Below the pieces are notes generated by a model. The model had not been told where the DNA came from. It ran no database searches and saw only the letters and a list, made by a program, of their open reading frames with translations. The position numbers and the translations under genes are program-made. DNA of 12,469 bases, taken from the NCBI GenBank assembly GCA_022848835.1, contig JAJISG010000090.1:1-12469 (forward strand), given 5' to 3'. Position 1 is the first letter of the stretch; the number at the start of each line of letters is the position of its first letter. Below are positions 6,122 to 12,469 of the stretch, in pieces. The DNA comes from Thermoplasmatota archaeon (lineage in GTDB: Archaea; Thermoplasmatota; Thermoplasmata; RBG-16-68-12; JAJISG01).

Positions 6122-6694
6122 TTGGAGGACCATCAAGACACGGATTCTGAAACGACAAGGGTGAGCCGGAAGGGGCTACTTGAGCTGAAGGCACACTGCG
6201 GAGACCTTTCCAAGGTGCAGGAATGGGTTCAAGGGAACGCCCGTTCGATAGGCGATCTCCATCAAGTCGATACCTACTTTCGAGTTAAGCATGGCCGCCT
6301 AAAGCTGAGGGAGACAGCTGGAAGTGACCTTGCGAGTCTGATTTTCTACCTGAGAGAAGACCTACCGACATCCAAGAAGAGCCAGGTCCTTTTGTTGGAG
6401 GTGGATAACGCCAGAGAACTTACGGAGATACTGGGCGAGGCTCTTGGGATTCTGATTGTGGTCGAAAAACGGAGGGCGGTTTACCGCTGGAGAGAGGTGC
6501 AGATCCACCTCGATGAAGTGAAGCAGCTGGGAACCTTTCTGGAATTCGAGAAGGTCACGGAATCCCCGGATGAAGAACGCGTTGCAGAGGAGGAGTTTGA
6601 GTATTTGAAGGCGGCCTTAGGCATAGAGAAGACGGAGATGGTGGCAGAATCTTACAGCGATCTTCTTTTGGCGAGGCGATCGCCGGTTGATTGA
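6122..6694 (+). CDS. CYTH-domain protein (CyaB/thiamine-triphosphatase-like)
   Basis: A 190-residue CYTH-fold protein. The family forms an eight-stranded tunnel that binds triphosphates with metal; members are class IV adenylate cyclases, thiamine triphosphatases or inorganic triphosphatases, and substrate cannot be told from sequence. Visible motifs are LLELKAHCGDL at residues 19-29, QVDTYFRV at 48-55, GRLKLRE at 58-64, LIFYLRED at 73-80, VVEKRRAVYRW at 113-123, IHLDEVKQLGTFLEFE at 128-143. The signature ExExK is reduced to L19-x-E21-x-K23, missing the first Glu. A charged helical C-terminal extension follows residue 150. The start is TTG at 6122 with a GAGGGG-type site upstream; a GTG at 6161 would give 177 residues and a more usual N-terminus. 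It follows the HARP gene by 17 bases and ends 18 bases from the converging polymerase gene. Confidence 0.83.
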   Translation: MEDHQDTDSETTRVSRKGLLELKAHCGDLSKVQEWVQGNARSIGDLHQVDTYFRVKHGRLKLRETAGSDLASLIFYLREDLPTSKKSQVLLLEVDNARELTEILGEALGILIVVEKRRAVYRWREVQIHLDEVKQLGTFLEFEKVTESPDEERVAEEEFEYLKAALGIEKTEMVAESYSDLLLARRSPVD

Positions 6695-6712
6695 AAGAGC
6701 TCTCAGGCAAGG

Positions 6713-8944
6713 CTAGGCCGCAGGAGGGAAGGCTTTCACCCTCAAGCCCCGAATCTTCTTAGACTCGAGAAATCCTTCGAGAAGCCCTTCCTCAGTGTAT
6801 CCGAAGGGTGATAGGAGTGTTTCCCCAGACCTGCAAAGGAGGCGAAGGTACTCCCATCGATCCACCTCCTCGTCTCCGTGGAGGAAGGCGGCGAACTTCA
6901 CCTTCCGACGGTAGTCCCTCGTCTTGCGGTCGGTGATGACATACCTCACGTACTCCCCCGGCTCCGCTTTGAACCCCCGGTCCTTCATCTGTCTCAAGGC
7001 AGCGGCGGTGTAGTTGAGGACCACGTACTCCTCCAGTGGCTTGGTGACGATTTTCGTTATCACCAGATCCTCCAAGGGAACGCGGTTCGAGAGGAGGTCA
7101 TCAGTCGCCTCTCGAAGTGCCTGGAGGGCTTCGGGAATGAGGCCTTTGAACTCCTCCGCGTTCCTAGCCTGGCGAAAGACCTCCAGCATGGTGAATTGGG
7201 CCTTAACCACGAAGCCTGGGGTGTCGTGCCTCCTCACCTCGATGCCCCGCAACTTCATCTCACCATCCTCGAAGAGGCCATAGTAGCGGTTTAGCGCCCC
7301 GACACCGGTAGTCTTGCAGGGGAGGAAGACGATCCACTTGTACACCCCCTCCAGGTCCAAGGGGAGCCCGATAGTGGTGGTGATGTGATCTACCACTCGC
7401 TCCACGGAATCGTGCCCGGGCAGTGGCTGAAGCCAGAGGGAGTCGATGATGCCGTGGATGGCCTCGTAGCCGTGATCCTCCGCAATGCCCATACTCTGGA
7501 CCAAGAGCTCTCGGGCGAAGGCATTGATGGCTTCGTGGCACTCGATGCGGCCGAAGCGGGCATTGGAATATCCAAGATATCCGAAACTTGTTACGAGCAT
7601 CCACTTCAAGATGCAGTCCCTGGCTGCATACACTTCCTGCTTCGGCCCGGGCTCCTTCTTCTTCCGCTTGTAGTACCTCTTCCTCTCCAACAGGGGTTTG
7701 AGGTAGATGGGTATGAGGCCCTCGCGGCGGACACATAGACGATGACCGATGGCGGGCGCCCTTAGGCCATCCCCCTCGCAGCAGGAGCAGAAGATGGTCT
7801 CCGGGGAGATGTTGTACTTCACCATGATGTTGGGATAGAGGGAGGCGTAGTCCAGCTCCACAATGCCTTCATGGATGCCCACTTGCGGCTCGAGGATAAA
7901 GCCACCCCTATCGCATTGTAGGAGGTCCTCTGCCGACTTGAAAGCCTCTGGAATGTTCTTCTTCCACAGGACTGCGTAGCCCTGTCGATGGGCCTCGTGG
8001 ACCTGCATGGAGGTGATGGCCGTCCCAGGTGTGAGACGAAGCATCTCTTGAGGAGGGAGGCGAGCGAGGCGAGACATCTCCGCCAGGCCGTGAAACCCGC
8101 TCTCCCGGTGGGCGAAGTGGTTGGCATCTAGGTGCAGACGACCCCGAAGGAGGTATTGAGTGGGCTTGTAGACGATCTTGCCGTAGGTGAAGTAGCTCTT
8201 CCCCTCTCGGGGGTAGAAGGCCTGGGGCTCCCGACCTAGGAGGAGGTCGACGTCAAGGGTCCGGGCCTTATCGATGAGGTATGGGAGGACGAAGGGGTCG
8301 CCATTCCTTGTTAGGAGGATGTCTGGATCCTTCTCTTGGATGGCCCCATGAAGCCATTCGAGAATCTCACCCTCCTTCCCTCCATGGCTCTCCTCACCCA
8401 AATGCGCTCTTAACAAGCGGTCTCGATGTCTAGGGAGCCCCTCAGGGGCCTCCACCTCGATGTTCAACTCTAGGGCTTTCAGAGGAGGGAGGTCGTACTC
8501 CAGGGCAAAGGGCTCCTCCAGAGCGTGCCAACCACCATTGTACTCCACCAAACCCAGGGGGAGGATGTCGTGCTGGAAGAAGTACCGCTGGGCGCACCTC
8601 ATGTCCACATCGTACAGGCGATAGTCGTAATAGCGCCCCTCCTTGCTCACCAGCTCCGCTAGGGGATGAAGGTCCCTGTACCTTTGAGGCCACACCTCCA
8701 GTACCTCGACAGTTTCCTGGGACTGGAGGTCGATCCTTTTTCGGGTCCACTCTATCCTCTCTACTCTCCTGAGGTTCTCTAGCCTCCTCCTCATCTCCTC
8801 CAGGTCCATCCTGCTTCCGTGGACGTAGAAGTTGGGTCGGAACTCGCGGTCCTCAATACGATGGACGCCTTGAGATGTCCAGAGCCACAGGACCACAGAG
8901 TCCGTCCTGTAGTCCCCATAGGCGTCGATGATCCAGCCTCGCAT
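6713..8944 (-). CDS. polB: Divergent archaeal family-B DNA polymerase (PolB2-like), altered active sites
   Basis: A 743-residue family-B polymerase with N-terminal, exonuclease-fold and polymerase regions. Motif A is intact (ELDYASLYPNI, D365). The motif B region keeps K447 but has VTSFGYLGY where replicative enzymes have NSFYGYLGY. Motif C is HGIIDS at residues 497-502, keeping only the second Asp of the usual YGDTDS. Exo I is LNIEVE (N161 for the metal-binding Asp, E163 kept). Exo II is NGDPFVLPYL, with V219 for the catalytic Asp, and no Exo III YxxxD is evident. Cysteines 386, 388, 389 and 404 may bind zinc. These replacements fit the archaeal PolB2 group, described as inactivated or of low activity and linked to damage tolerance. 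Proofreading is probably absent; polymerization is uncertain. It has its own TATA box and a GGGGAGGAG site before the ATG, so it is probably expressed. Confidence 0.88.
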   Translation of the reverse strand: MRGWIIDAYGDYRTDSVVLWLWTSQGVHRIEDREFRPNFYVHGSRMDLEEMRRRLENLRRVERIEWTRKRIDLQSQETVEVLEVWPQRYRDLHPLAELVSKEGRYYDYRLYDVDMRCAQRYFFQHDILPLGLVEYNGGWHALEEPFALEYDLPPLKALELNIEVEAPEGLPRHRDRLLRAHLGEESHGGKEGEILEWLHGAIQEKDPDILLTRNGDPFVLPYLIDKARTLDVDLLLGREPQAFYPREGKSYFTYGKIVYKPTQYLLRGRLHLDANHFAHRESGFHGLAEMSRLARLPPQEMLRLTPGTAITSMQVHEAHRQGYAVLWKKNIPEAFKSAEDLLQCDRGGFILEPQVGIHEGIVELDYASLYPNIMVKYNISPETIFCSCCEGDGLRAPAIGHRLCVRREGLIPIYLKPLLERKRYYKRKKKEPGPKQEVYAARDCILKWMLVTSFGYLGYSNARFGRIECHEAINAFARELLVQSMGIAEDHGYEAIHGIIDSLWLQPLPGHDSVERVVDHITTTIGLPLDLEGVYKWIVFLPCKTTGVGALNRYYGLFEDGEMKLRGIEVRRHDTPGFVVKAQFTMLEVFRQARNAEEFKGLIPEALQALREATDDLLSNRVPLEDLVITKIVTKPLEEYVVLNYTAAALRQMKDRGFKAEPGEYVRYVITDRKTRDYRRKVKFAAFLHGDEEVDRWEYLRLLCRSGETLLSPFGYTEEGLLEGFLESKKIRGLRVKAFPPAA

Positions 8945-8988
8945 TTCTCCTCCCCGCTTCAGAGGGGTCCAAGCTGTCCAGGGGGCCT

Positions 8989-9000
8989 ACTTTATAAAAG
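8989..9000 (-). promoter_or_regulatory. TATA box of the polymerase gene
   Basis: On the minus strand CTTTTATAAAGT is close to the archaeal consensus. Transcription is expected near 8968, giving a leader of about 25 bases that contains GGGGAGGAG just before the ATG at 8944. It lies in the 87-base gap after the upstream glycosidase gene, so the polymerase has its own transcription unit. Confidence 0.6.
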
Positions 9001-9031
9001 GCGGGAGGGAGGGGATGGGTGAAACTGGTCT

Positions 9032-11137
9032 TCAGAGCTCTTCGCACAACTCGATCTCAGGGCCTTCGACCCTAGAGATCTCCACCTCGCACTTATCCCC
9101 CTCGCCTTCCACCCGCATATCCAAGAGAGTATCCCCCAATCTGAGGGACGCAACCCTGAGGTAGCTGGTCTCAGAAGGAAGGAACGGCTTTGCGCTGAGG
9201 CGTCCTGATGGAGCATCCGCCTCGATGCCCAACAACCCTCGGAGCATCAAGAAGGGAGCCCCTGCGACCCATGCTTGTATATCGCAGGCTTGGGGGATGG
9301 GAACAGGCCTACCTTCACCACCCCGGGCGAAGCCGCCAAAGAGTTCAGGCAGCCTGAAGTGGAATCCCCTGGCGGAATCTAGCAGGCCCTCAAAGAGCGT
9401 AGAAGCCTCTTCCTGGAATCCGCACCTCGACATCCCCCAGGCGGTGACGGCCGTATCGTGAGGCCAGACGGAGCCGTTGTGATAGCTGAGGGGATGATAC
9501 TGCCGCTCCGATTTCGACATCGTCCTGACACCCCAGCCCGTGAAGAAGCTCTCATCGATCAACTTTCGGGCGACTCGCCTTGCCCTCTCCCGAGCGAGGA
9601 TGCCGCACATCAGTAAGTGGCCAGGATTGGATGTCTGGCTCTTTACCTGTTGCCCCTGACCATCCAGCGCCAACGCGTATGAGGCCTTGGCGGGCATCCA
9701 GAAGGCGGCATCAAATCCATCCCTCAGATCGTTCGCAGAGCCCTCCCATCCAGTGGCTCTCTCTTCATCCCCTAAGGCTCTGGCTATTCCCGCCAGTCCC
9801 TTCAGGCCCCAGTAGGCGTATCCCTGCACCTCGCAGAGGGCTATCGGAGGCTCTGGCTCCGAACCATCCGGGTGTGTAACGCCCATATCGCTATCCTTCC
9901 ATCCCTGATGCTTCTGGCCTGGCGGTCTGCCACCCACGTAGCTCAGAAAGCTACCGACTCCACTCTCCATCCGATCTTGAATATGTGCAGCAGCCGCTGC
10001 GGCGGGTCGATAGAGCTCCTCACAGAACCCCAGATTTCCCGTCCACAGATACACCTCGCTCAGCAGGCACAGAAAGAGGGGCGTGGCGTCGACGGTACCG
10101 AAGTAGGGTGTGTGGGGGATCTGTCCACTGCCAGCCAGCTCCCCTCTGCGCAACTCGTGAAGAATCTTGCCCGGTTCCTCCTCCCGGTGAGAGTCATGCT
10201 CCCTACCTTGTAGGGCGGCAAGGGAGTAGAGTATCCCCATACTCAGCTGGGGATTGAGATACACGGTTTCGAGACCAAAGATGAGACTGTCCCTGCCGAA
10301 CAGAGTGGCGTACCAAGGGAGCCCAGCAGCAGGGACCCTGTGACCGTCCACCGTCATGAGCAGGTCGACGGCGTCGTTCATGGAACGGCCAAGCCAGGCG
10401 GCCACCTGCGCATTGTCAACCTCCAACCCGGCCCAGCGCCTAAGCTCCTTAGATCTGTCTCTTTCTACAGACTTTATTACCGATTGGATGGACTCGAGAT
10501 TGGATGCTGCAGTCGTTCTGCCGATTCCGAAGTCCACCCTCGCCTCGATAGAGGTCGATTCCTTGGGACCGAGGCTCAAGTTCCAGACTGCGGAAGATTT
10601 GCTGATGGTTGAGGGCGGCGGTCTGAACAGAATCCGCGTCCAGCGCGAGACCCGGTCCACACCCCTCCACATCCACTGGATGTCCACCTCTCTCAATCTT
10701 GTGCTCGGCGCCCGCCGCCGGGACTCCACGATACCACGGACCTCGAAGATGTCCTTGAAGTCGGCGCCCAGAGATAGGGCCAGATTCAAGACCCTGGGAC
10801 TCCCGCTGAGGTTGTGTATGTGTATGACTTCGAGTAGATGGGATGAGAGGACGATCTCGCGCTTGATGTAGATGTTGGGGTCTCGCCCTTCGCTCCCCTC
10901 TTCGATGAGATCTATCCTGACTGAGTAGGCGCTGGGGATTTCCATGCCCGCAAGATGCAACCTACCGTCCCCAAGGGACAGCGCGAATCTATCCAAGTGC
11001 CGGGTATCCTCCAGGTATAGTCCAGACCCTTCTTCGCCGGAAATATCCCCGGTTGGATCTATCACGAGAAAGGCGTTGCCTCGCTTCAGGAAGAGTCGGC
11101 TGCCATCGGACATATGAGCCCTCGTGCCAGGCGTCAT
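9032..11137 (-). CDS. Amylo-alpha-1,6-glucosidase / glycogen-debranching-type glycosidase
   Basis: A 701-residue two-domain protein. The N-terminal beta-sandwich at about residues 10-205 is of the glycogen-debranching N-terminal type (GLYLEDTRHLDRFALSLGDG near 39-58). The (alpha/alpha)6 barrel at about 240-640 resembles GH15/GH63-like debranching glucosidases: WYATLFGRDSLIFGLE at 275-290, PYFGTVDATPLF at 344-355, GWKDSD at 412-417, EVQGYAYWGL at 436-445, YHNGSVWPHDTA at 552-563, PELFGGF at 597-603 and PQACDIQAWVAGAP at 615-628. Acidic catalytic candidates are D283, D415 and E598. A short beta domain ends the protein. No signal peptide is visible, so it is probably cytosolic, acting on alpha-glucan branch points or a related glucoside. 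The ATG at 11137 overlaps the folP stop by four bases; an ATG at 11113 is also possible. No other glycogen gene is nearby. Confidence 0.88.
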   Translation of the reverse strand: MTPGTRAHMSDGSRLFLKRGNAFLVIDPTGDISGEEGSGLYLEDTRHLDRFALSLGDGRLHLAGMEIPSAYSVRIDLIEEGSEGRDPNIYIKREIVLSSHLLEVIHIHNLSGSPRVLNLALSLGADFKDIFEVRGIVESRRRAPSTRLREVDIQWMWRGVDRVSRWTRILFRPPPSTISKSSAVWNLSLGPKESTSIEARVDFGIGRTTAASNLESIQSVIKSVERDRSKELRRWAGLEVDNAQVAAWLGRSMNDAVDLLMTVDGHRVPAAGLPWYATLFGRDSLIFGLETVYLNPQLSMGILYSLAALQGREHDSHREEEPGKILHELRRGELAGSGQIPHTPYFGTVDATPLFLCLLSEVYLWTGNLGFCEELYRPAAAAAAHIQDRMESGVGSFLSYVGGRPPGQKHQGWKDSDMGVTHPDGSEPEPPIALCEVQGYAYWGLKGLAGIARALGDEERATGWEGSANDLRDGFDAAFWMPAKASYALALDGQGQQVKSQTSNPGHLLMCGILARERARRVARKLIDESFFTGWGVRTMSKSERQYHPLSYHNGSVWPHDTAVTAWGMSRCGFQEEASTLFEGLLDSARGFHFRLPELFGGFARGGEGRPVPIPQACDIQAWVAGAPFLMLRGLLGIEADAPSGRLSAKPFLPSETSYLRVASLRLGDTLLDMRVEGEGDKCEVEISRVEGPEIELCEEL

Positions 11138-12348
11138 GCAGACAGTTCCCTGGAATCCAGTCCCAGGATGGCGTCGGCCATCCGGATTGCCCGCACTGTC
11201 TCTCTCACTTCGTGGACTCGGACGATACTTGCCCCCTTTGCCATAGCCAGGACAGTGGCTGTCAAGCTCCCCTCCAGCCGCTCATCGACTTCCAAATCAA
11301 GAACCTTCCCTATGAAGGACTTTCTGGAAGGCCCGATCAGGATGGGCCTCCCCAAACTCCTAAACTCCCCCAGGCGTCGCAATATCTCGAGGTTGTGCCC
11401 CAAGGTCTTGCCGAAACCGATACCGGGATCTACGATGAGCTTCTCCTCGTCCACACCGCCTCGAACCGCGTCGGCGACTCTCTCCCTGAAGAAGCGAAGG
11501 ATGTCGGCGACGACCTCCCTGTATTTGGGGTCCACTTGCATCGTCTTCGGGTCACCCTGCATATGCATGATCACCGCGGGAACGTCGTATCCGGCCACCA
11601 CTCGTACCATCTCCTCATTCCGCAGACCGGTTACGTCGTTCAGGAAGGAGGCACCCAGGTCCAACGCCTTGGCAGCCGTGTCTGGCTTGTAGGTATCGAC
11701 GGATACGGGTATATCCAGCCGGTCCACGAGGACCTTGAGGACGGGCTCGAGACGCCTCCATTCTTCCTCATGGGTAATGGGTTCGCTTCTCGGCCTCGTA
11801 GACTCCGCCCCCACATCCAACAGATCAGCACCCTCGCGCACCATCTGCTCTCCCCTCTCGATGGCCTGCTCAGGCTGCAGGTATCTGCCTCCGTCGGAGA
11901 AGGAGTCGGGGGTCACATTGAGGACTCCCATCACCAGGGTCCTGTTGGTCTCAACGTTCCTACTAGGGAATCGCAGGGTGAAGGATCGTCGCTGATAGTT
12001 GGACAGCACGGCCTCCACCTCAGAGCTGATAGCCTCGCACAGAAAGGCCTGGGACCTCATCTTGGCGACGAACCTCCTAAAGTGCAGCATTGTCCCCAGG
12101 AGTATGATGTCGACCTTCTCCTTGGAGAAGTCCACGAGCCCCTTTGGAGTTGCGGCATCGCCGCCGGCTCCCAGCATCTCCTGTTTGGCGATGTTGGCCT
12201 CTCGGAAGCCCACATCCTGCAGCTTCACTGCCCTGAAGAGACCCTTGCGAGTCAGTATGGGGCGGCCACGAGTTTGCACACCCACACGCTCAATAGCATC
12301 CTGAACGTCCGCCTCCTGGGCGAGTTCGAGAACGTGGGCATTGAACAT
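11134..12348 (-). CDS. folP: Dihydropteroate synthase with N-terminal extension domain
   Basis: A 404-residue enzyme expected to join 4-aminobenzoate (or a related arylamine) to the pterin diphosphate in folate-type cofactor synthesis. The TIM-barrel domain covers about residues 135-400: MGVLNVTPDSFSDGG at 140-154, GAESTRPRS at 180-188, SVDTYKPDTA at 216-225, NDVTG at 237-241, VIMHMQGDPKTMQ at 259-271, VDPGIGFGKTLGHN at 306-319, GPSRKSFIG at 339-347 and VRVHE at 376-380. Residues 16-118 form the extra N-terminal domain (ILTRKGLFRAVKLQDV, ANIAKQEMLGAGGDAA) seen in many bacterial and some archaeal homologues. In the substrate loop the usual STRPG is STRPR (R187). A TATA-like TTTAAG about 26 bases before the ATG suggests a leaderless mRNA. 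The stop overlaps the glycosidase ATG, so the two are coupled. Confidence 0.93.
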   Translation of the reverse strand: MFNAHVLELAQEADVQDAIERVGVQTRGRPILTRKGLFRAVKLQDVGFREANIAKQEMLGAGGDAATPKGLVDFSKEKVDIILLGTMLHFRRFVAKMRSQAFLCEAISSEVEAVLSNYQRRSFTLRFPSRNVETNRTLVMGVLNVTPDSFSDGGRYLQPEQAIERGEQMVREGADLLDVGAESTRPRSEPITHEEEWRRLEPVLKVLVDRLDIPVSVDTYKPDTAAKALDLGASFLNDVTGLRNEEMVRVVAGYDVPAVIMHMQGDPKTMQVDPKYREVVADILRFFRERVADAVRGGVDEEKLIVDPGIGFGKTLGHNLEILRRLGEFRSLGRPILIGPSRKSFIGKVLDLEVDERLEGSLTATVLAMAKGASIVRVHEVRETVRAIRMADAILGLDSRELSA

Positions 12349-12370
12349 GGATATGGCATGTCCAGAGTTC

Positions 12371-12380
12371 GCTTAAATCC
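12371..12380 (-). promoter_or_regulatory. TATA-like box of folP
   Basis: On the minus strand GGATTTAAGC lies with its centre about 26 bases before the ATG at 12348, the standard spacing for a leaderless archaeal transcript. TTTAAGC on one strand and GCTTAAA on the other make it nearly symmetric, so it could also serve a plus-strand transcript leaving the window. Confidence 0.4.
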
Positions 12381-12401
12381 TCTCGTTACGGGGCCGCGGG
12401 G

Positions 12402-12429
12402 GACGGCTCTCATAGACACTGGAGCCGTC
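12402..12429. repeat. Inverted repeat upstream of folP
   Basis: GACGGCTC (12402-12409) and GAGCCGTC (12422-12429) are exact reverse complements around a 12-base spacer. The repeat lies 22 to 58 bases upstream of the folP TATA-like box. It could be an operator for a dimeric regulator of the folP-glycosidase transcript or of a plus-strand gene starting near the right edge. A chance occurrence cannot be excluded. Confidence 0.4.
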
Positions 12430-12469
12430 TCTCACCATTGAGCGAGCCAGTCAATCGATGCCCAGGGAA

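Noticed and set aside
6878..7738. Plus-strand open frames opposite the polymerase gene
   Set aside because: They are antisense to clear polymerase motifs and contain no recognisable domain or start signals.
11053..12441. A 462-codon open frame on the plus strand opposite folP and the start of the glycosidase gene
   Set aside because: It is antisense to well-recognised folP motifs, its translation is rich in His, Gln, Pro and Ser with no domain, and it crosses both the folP promoter and the folP-glycosidase junction. It is a GC-rich shadow frame.
1..12469. CRISPR array, tRNA, rRNA, insertion sequence or attachment site
   Set aside because: No spaced direct repeats, cloverleaf or rRNA-like stretches, transposase motifs or terminal inverted repeats were recognised by reading. 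A computed tRNA and repeat scan could still find something small.

Overview
The window looks like a chromosomal segment of a GC-rich archaeon, most likely from the Thermoplasmatota. Archaeal markers are an archaeal-type SepF, a CDP-archaeol synthase (CarS, ether-lipid synthesis), an XPD-type 4Fe-4S helicase, a divergent archaeal family-B DNA polymerase and a DUF6015-like small protein. Upstream regions carry archaeal TATA-like boxes, and several starts look leaderless or use GTG or TTG. I saw no tRNA, rRNA, CRISPR array, insertion sequence or phage gene. The lineage call is inference from gene content.

Left part (1-1963): a doubtful minus-strand gene fragment at the left edge, then sepF (+). 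A single-domain RecA/KaiC-like ATPase (-) converges on sepF. A DUF6015-like gene (+) diverges from the ATPase, with two TATA-like boxes back to back between them.

Middle gap (1964-2492): there is no intact long gene. The minus strand holds two coding-looking fragments in different frames, separated by stops and a perfect (TC)12/(GA)12 dinucleotide tract. I read this as a decayed gene of unknown function.

Plus-strand cluster (2493-6694): XPD helicase, carS, pyrE (orotate phosphoribosyltransferase), a stand-alone protein with two HARP-like repeats, and a CYTH-domain protein. carS/pyrE and pyrE/HARP overlap by 4 bp, so this part is almost certainly one transcript. It mixes DNA repair, membrane lipid, pyrimidine and triphosphate functions, as is common in compact archaeal genomes.

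Minus-strand part (12348 down to 6713): dihydropteroate synthase (folP) is followed with a 4-bp overlap by a glycogen-debranching-type glycosidase. Next, behind its own strong TATA box, comes a family-B DNA polymerase that has lost key residues in Exo I, Exo II and motif C, so it resembles the divergent or inactivated archaeal PolB2 group. The polymerase converges on the CYTH gene with an 18-bp gap.

The most interesting items are the HARP-only protein in the XPD operon, the active-site-altered polymerase, and the broken gene with the microsatellite. I did not find a convincing wholly new multi-gene system.
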